Shown here piece after piece: positions 15,348 to 15,699 of a DNA stretch of 15,699 nt. Location of the stretch: positions 1-15,699 of the forward strand of contig CAYPID010000049.1 in NCBI GenBank assembly GCA_964410725.1, written 5' to 3'. Numbering within the stretch: the first letter of the stretch is position 1; every line of letters begins with the position of its first letter. The stretch comes from CALAZP01 sp964410725 (lineage in GTDB: Bacteria; Bacteroidota; Bacteroidia; Chitinophagales; Saprospiraceae). The notes under the pieces are model-generated. The model saw nothing but the letters and a program-made list of their open reading frames with translations. It was not told the origin of the DNA and ran no database searches. The position numbers and the translations under genes were made by a program.

Positions 15348-15699
15348 TCAGAAGTTTAGACATTTGGTTGCGCAATGCTGCGGCTTGGTCAGCAGCTGAA
15401 ATATTAAAATTTTCTTCATGAGAAGCATACAGAATACTTCGGGAAGAATTGACTAGTAGACCGACTTTATGGTTGACTCCATACTTATATACCTCTGACA
15501 AATCACCCCCCTGAGCTCCAATTCCTGGTACCAGCAAAAAATGGTCAGGTACAATCTTTCGCACTTTTTTGAAATAGGTGGGATGGGTGGCTCCCACGAC
15601 AAACATAACCCTTTCAGGACTCCCCCATTTGCTGGCAGTTTCCAAAACCTGTTCAAAAAAATATTTGCCATCAGCGGTTTTGGTCAATTGAAAATCTTG
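15322..15699 (-). CDS. pyrF: Orotidine 5'-phosphate decarboxylase, C-terminal part (5' end outside window)
   Basis: The last 125 residues of PyrF, which makes UMP from OMP in pyrimidine synthesis in the cytoplasm. The frame is open to the window edge (QDFQLTKTADG...). The block VGATHPTYFKKVRKIVPDHF followed by LLVPGIGAQGGDL and LLVNSSRSILYAS marks the type 2 (about 270-residue) OMP decarboxylase subfamily, including the phosphate-binding loop. The catalytic Asp/Lys region lies upstream outside the window. An in-frame TTG at 15687 is not a real start, since family sequence continues before it. The 3' end overlaps namZ by 26 bases in another frame. Confidence 0.93.
   Translation of the reverse strand, partial: QDFQLTKTADGKYFFEQVLETASKWGSPERVMFVVGATHPTYFKKVRKIVPDHFLLVPGIGAQGGDLSEVYKYGVNHKVGLLVNSSRSILYASHEENFNISAADQAAALRNQMSKLLNDENPFNK

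Noticed and set aside
15453..15671. Minus-strand 72-codon frame in pyrF
   Set aside because: It is an alternative frame of pyrF, whose own frame carries the conserved OMP decarboxylase motifs.
1..15699. CRISPR array, insertion sequence, prophage or defence system
   Set aside because: No regularly spaced repeats, transposase, integrase, terminal inverted repeats or defence gene families were found; gene content is housekeeping plus envelope.

Overview
The window looks like chromosomal DNA from a member of the Bacteroidota, probably Flavobacteriales or a close relative. The evidence is AT-rich sequence, start codons without Shine-Dalgarno sequences, several matches to the Bacteroidota promoter form TTG-N17-20-TAnnTTTG, a type III glutamine synthetase, and a very large secreted Ig-like/beta-rich surface protein. 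The genus cannot be named from the sequence alone.

Left end (1-3368): the N-terminal 883 residues of a giant secreted surface protein on the minus strand, running off the edge, with a clear promoter. A gene-free stretch of about 500 bp follows, then a minus-strand tRNA-Lys(UUU) with its own promoter and terminator.

Centre (3369-8256): a minus-strand STAS anti-anti-sigma-type protein is divergent from clpC. Rightward from there lie clpC, infC, rpmI, rplT and a short ribosome hibernation factor (hpf). This is a protein-quality and translation block. infC has no ATG start (TTG or ATA only) and clpC sits where thrS is found in many genomes. A CRP-like palindrome lies between rplT and hpf. A strong bidirectional terminator separates hpf from the convergent glutamine synthetase III gene, and both stop codons lie inside its A/T tracts.

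Right part (8254-15699): glnN (minus) is divergent from an uncharacterised alpha-helical, TPR-like cytoplasmic protein. Next comes a secreted helix-hairpin-helix protein with a predicted outer-membrane beta-barrel, whose promoter and start codon are embedded in a perfect inverted repeat. Converging on it from the right edge are pyrF (partial) and namZ, a DUF1343/GH171 exo-muramidase whose start overlaps the end of pyrF.

Most of the window is housekeeping. I see no phage, IS element, CRISPR array or defence island. The least understood parts are the helical protein plus HhH-barrel pair, the giant surface protein with its duplicated WVGG module, and several regulatory palindromes.
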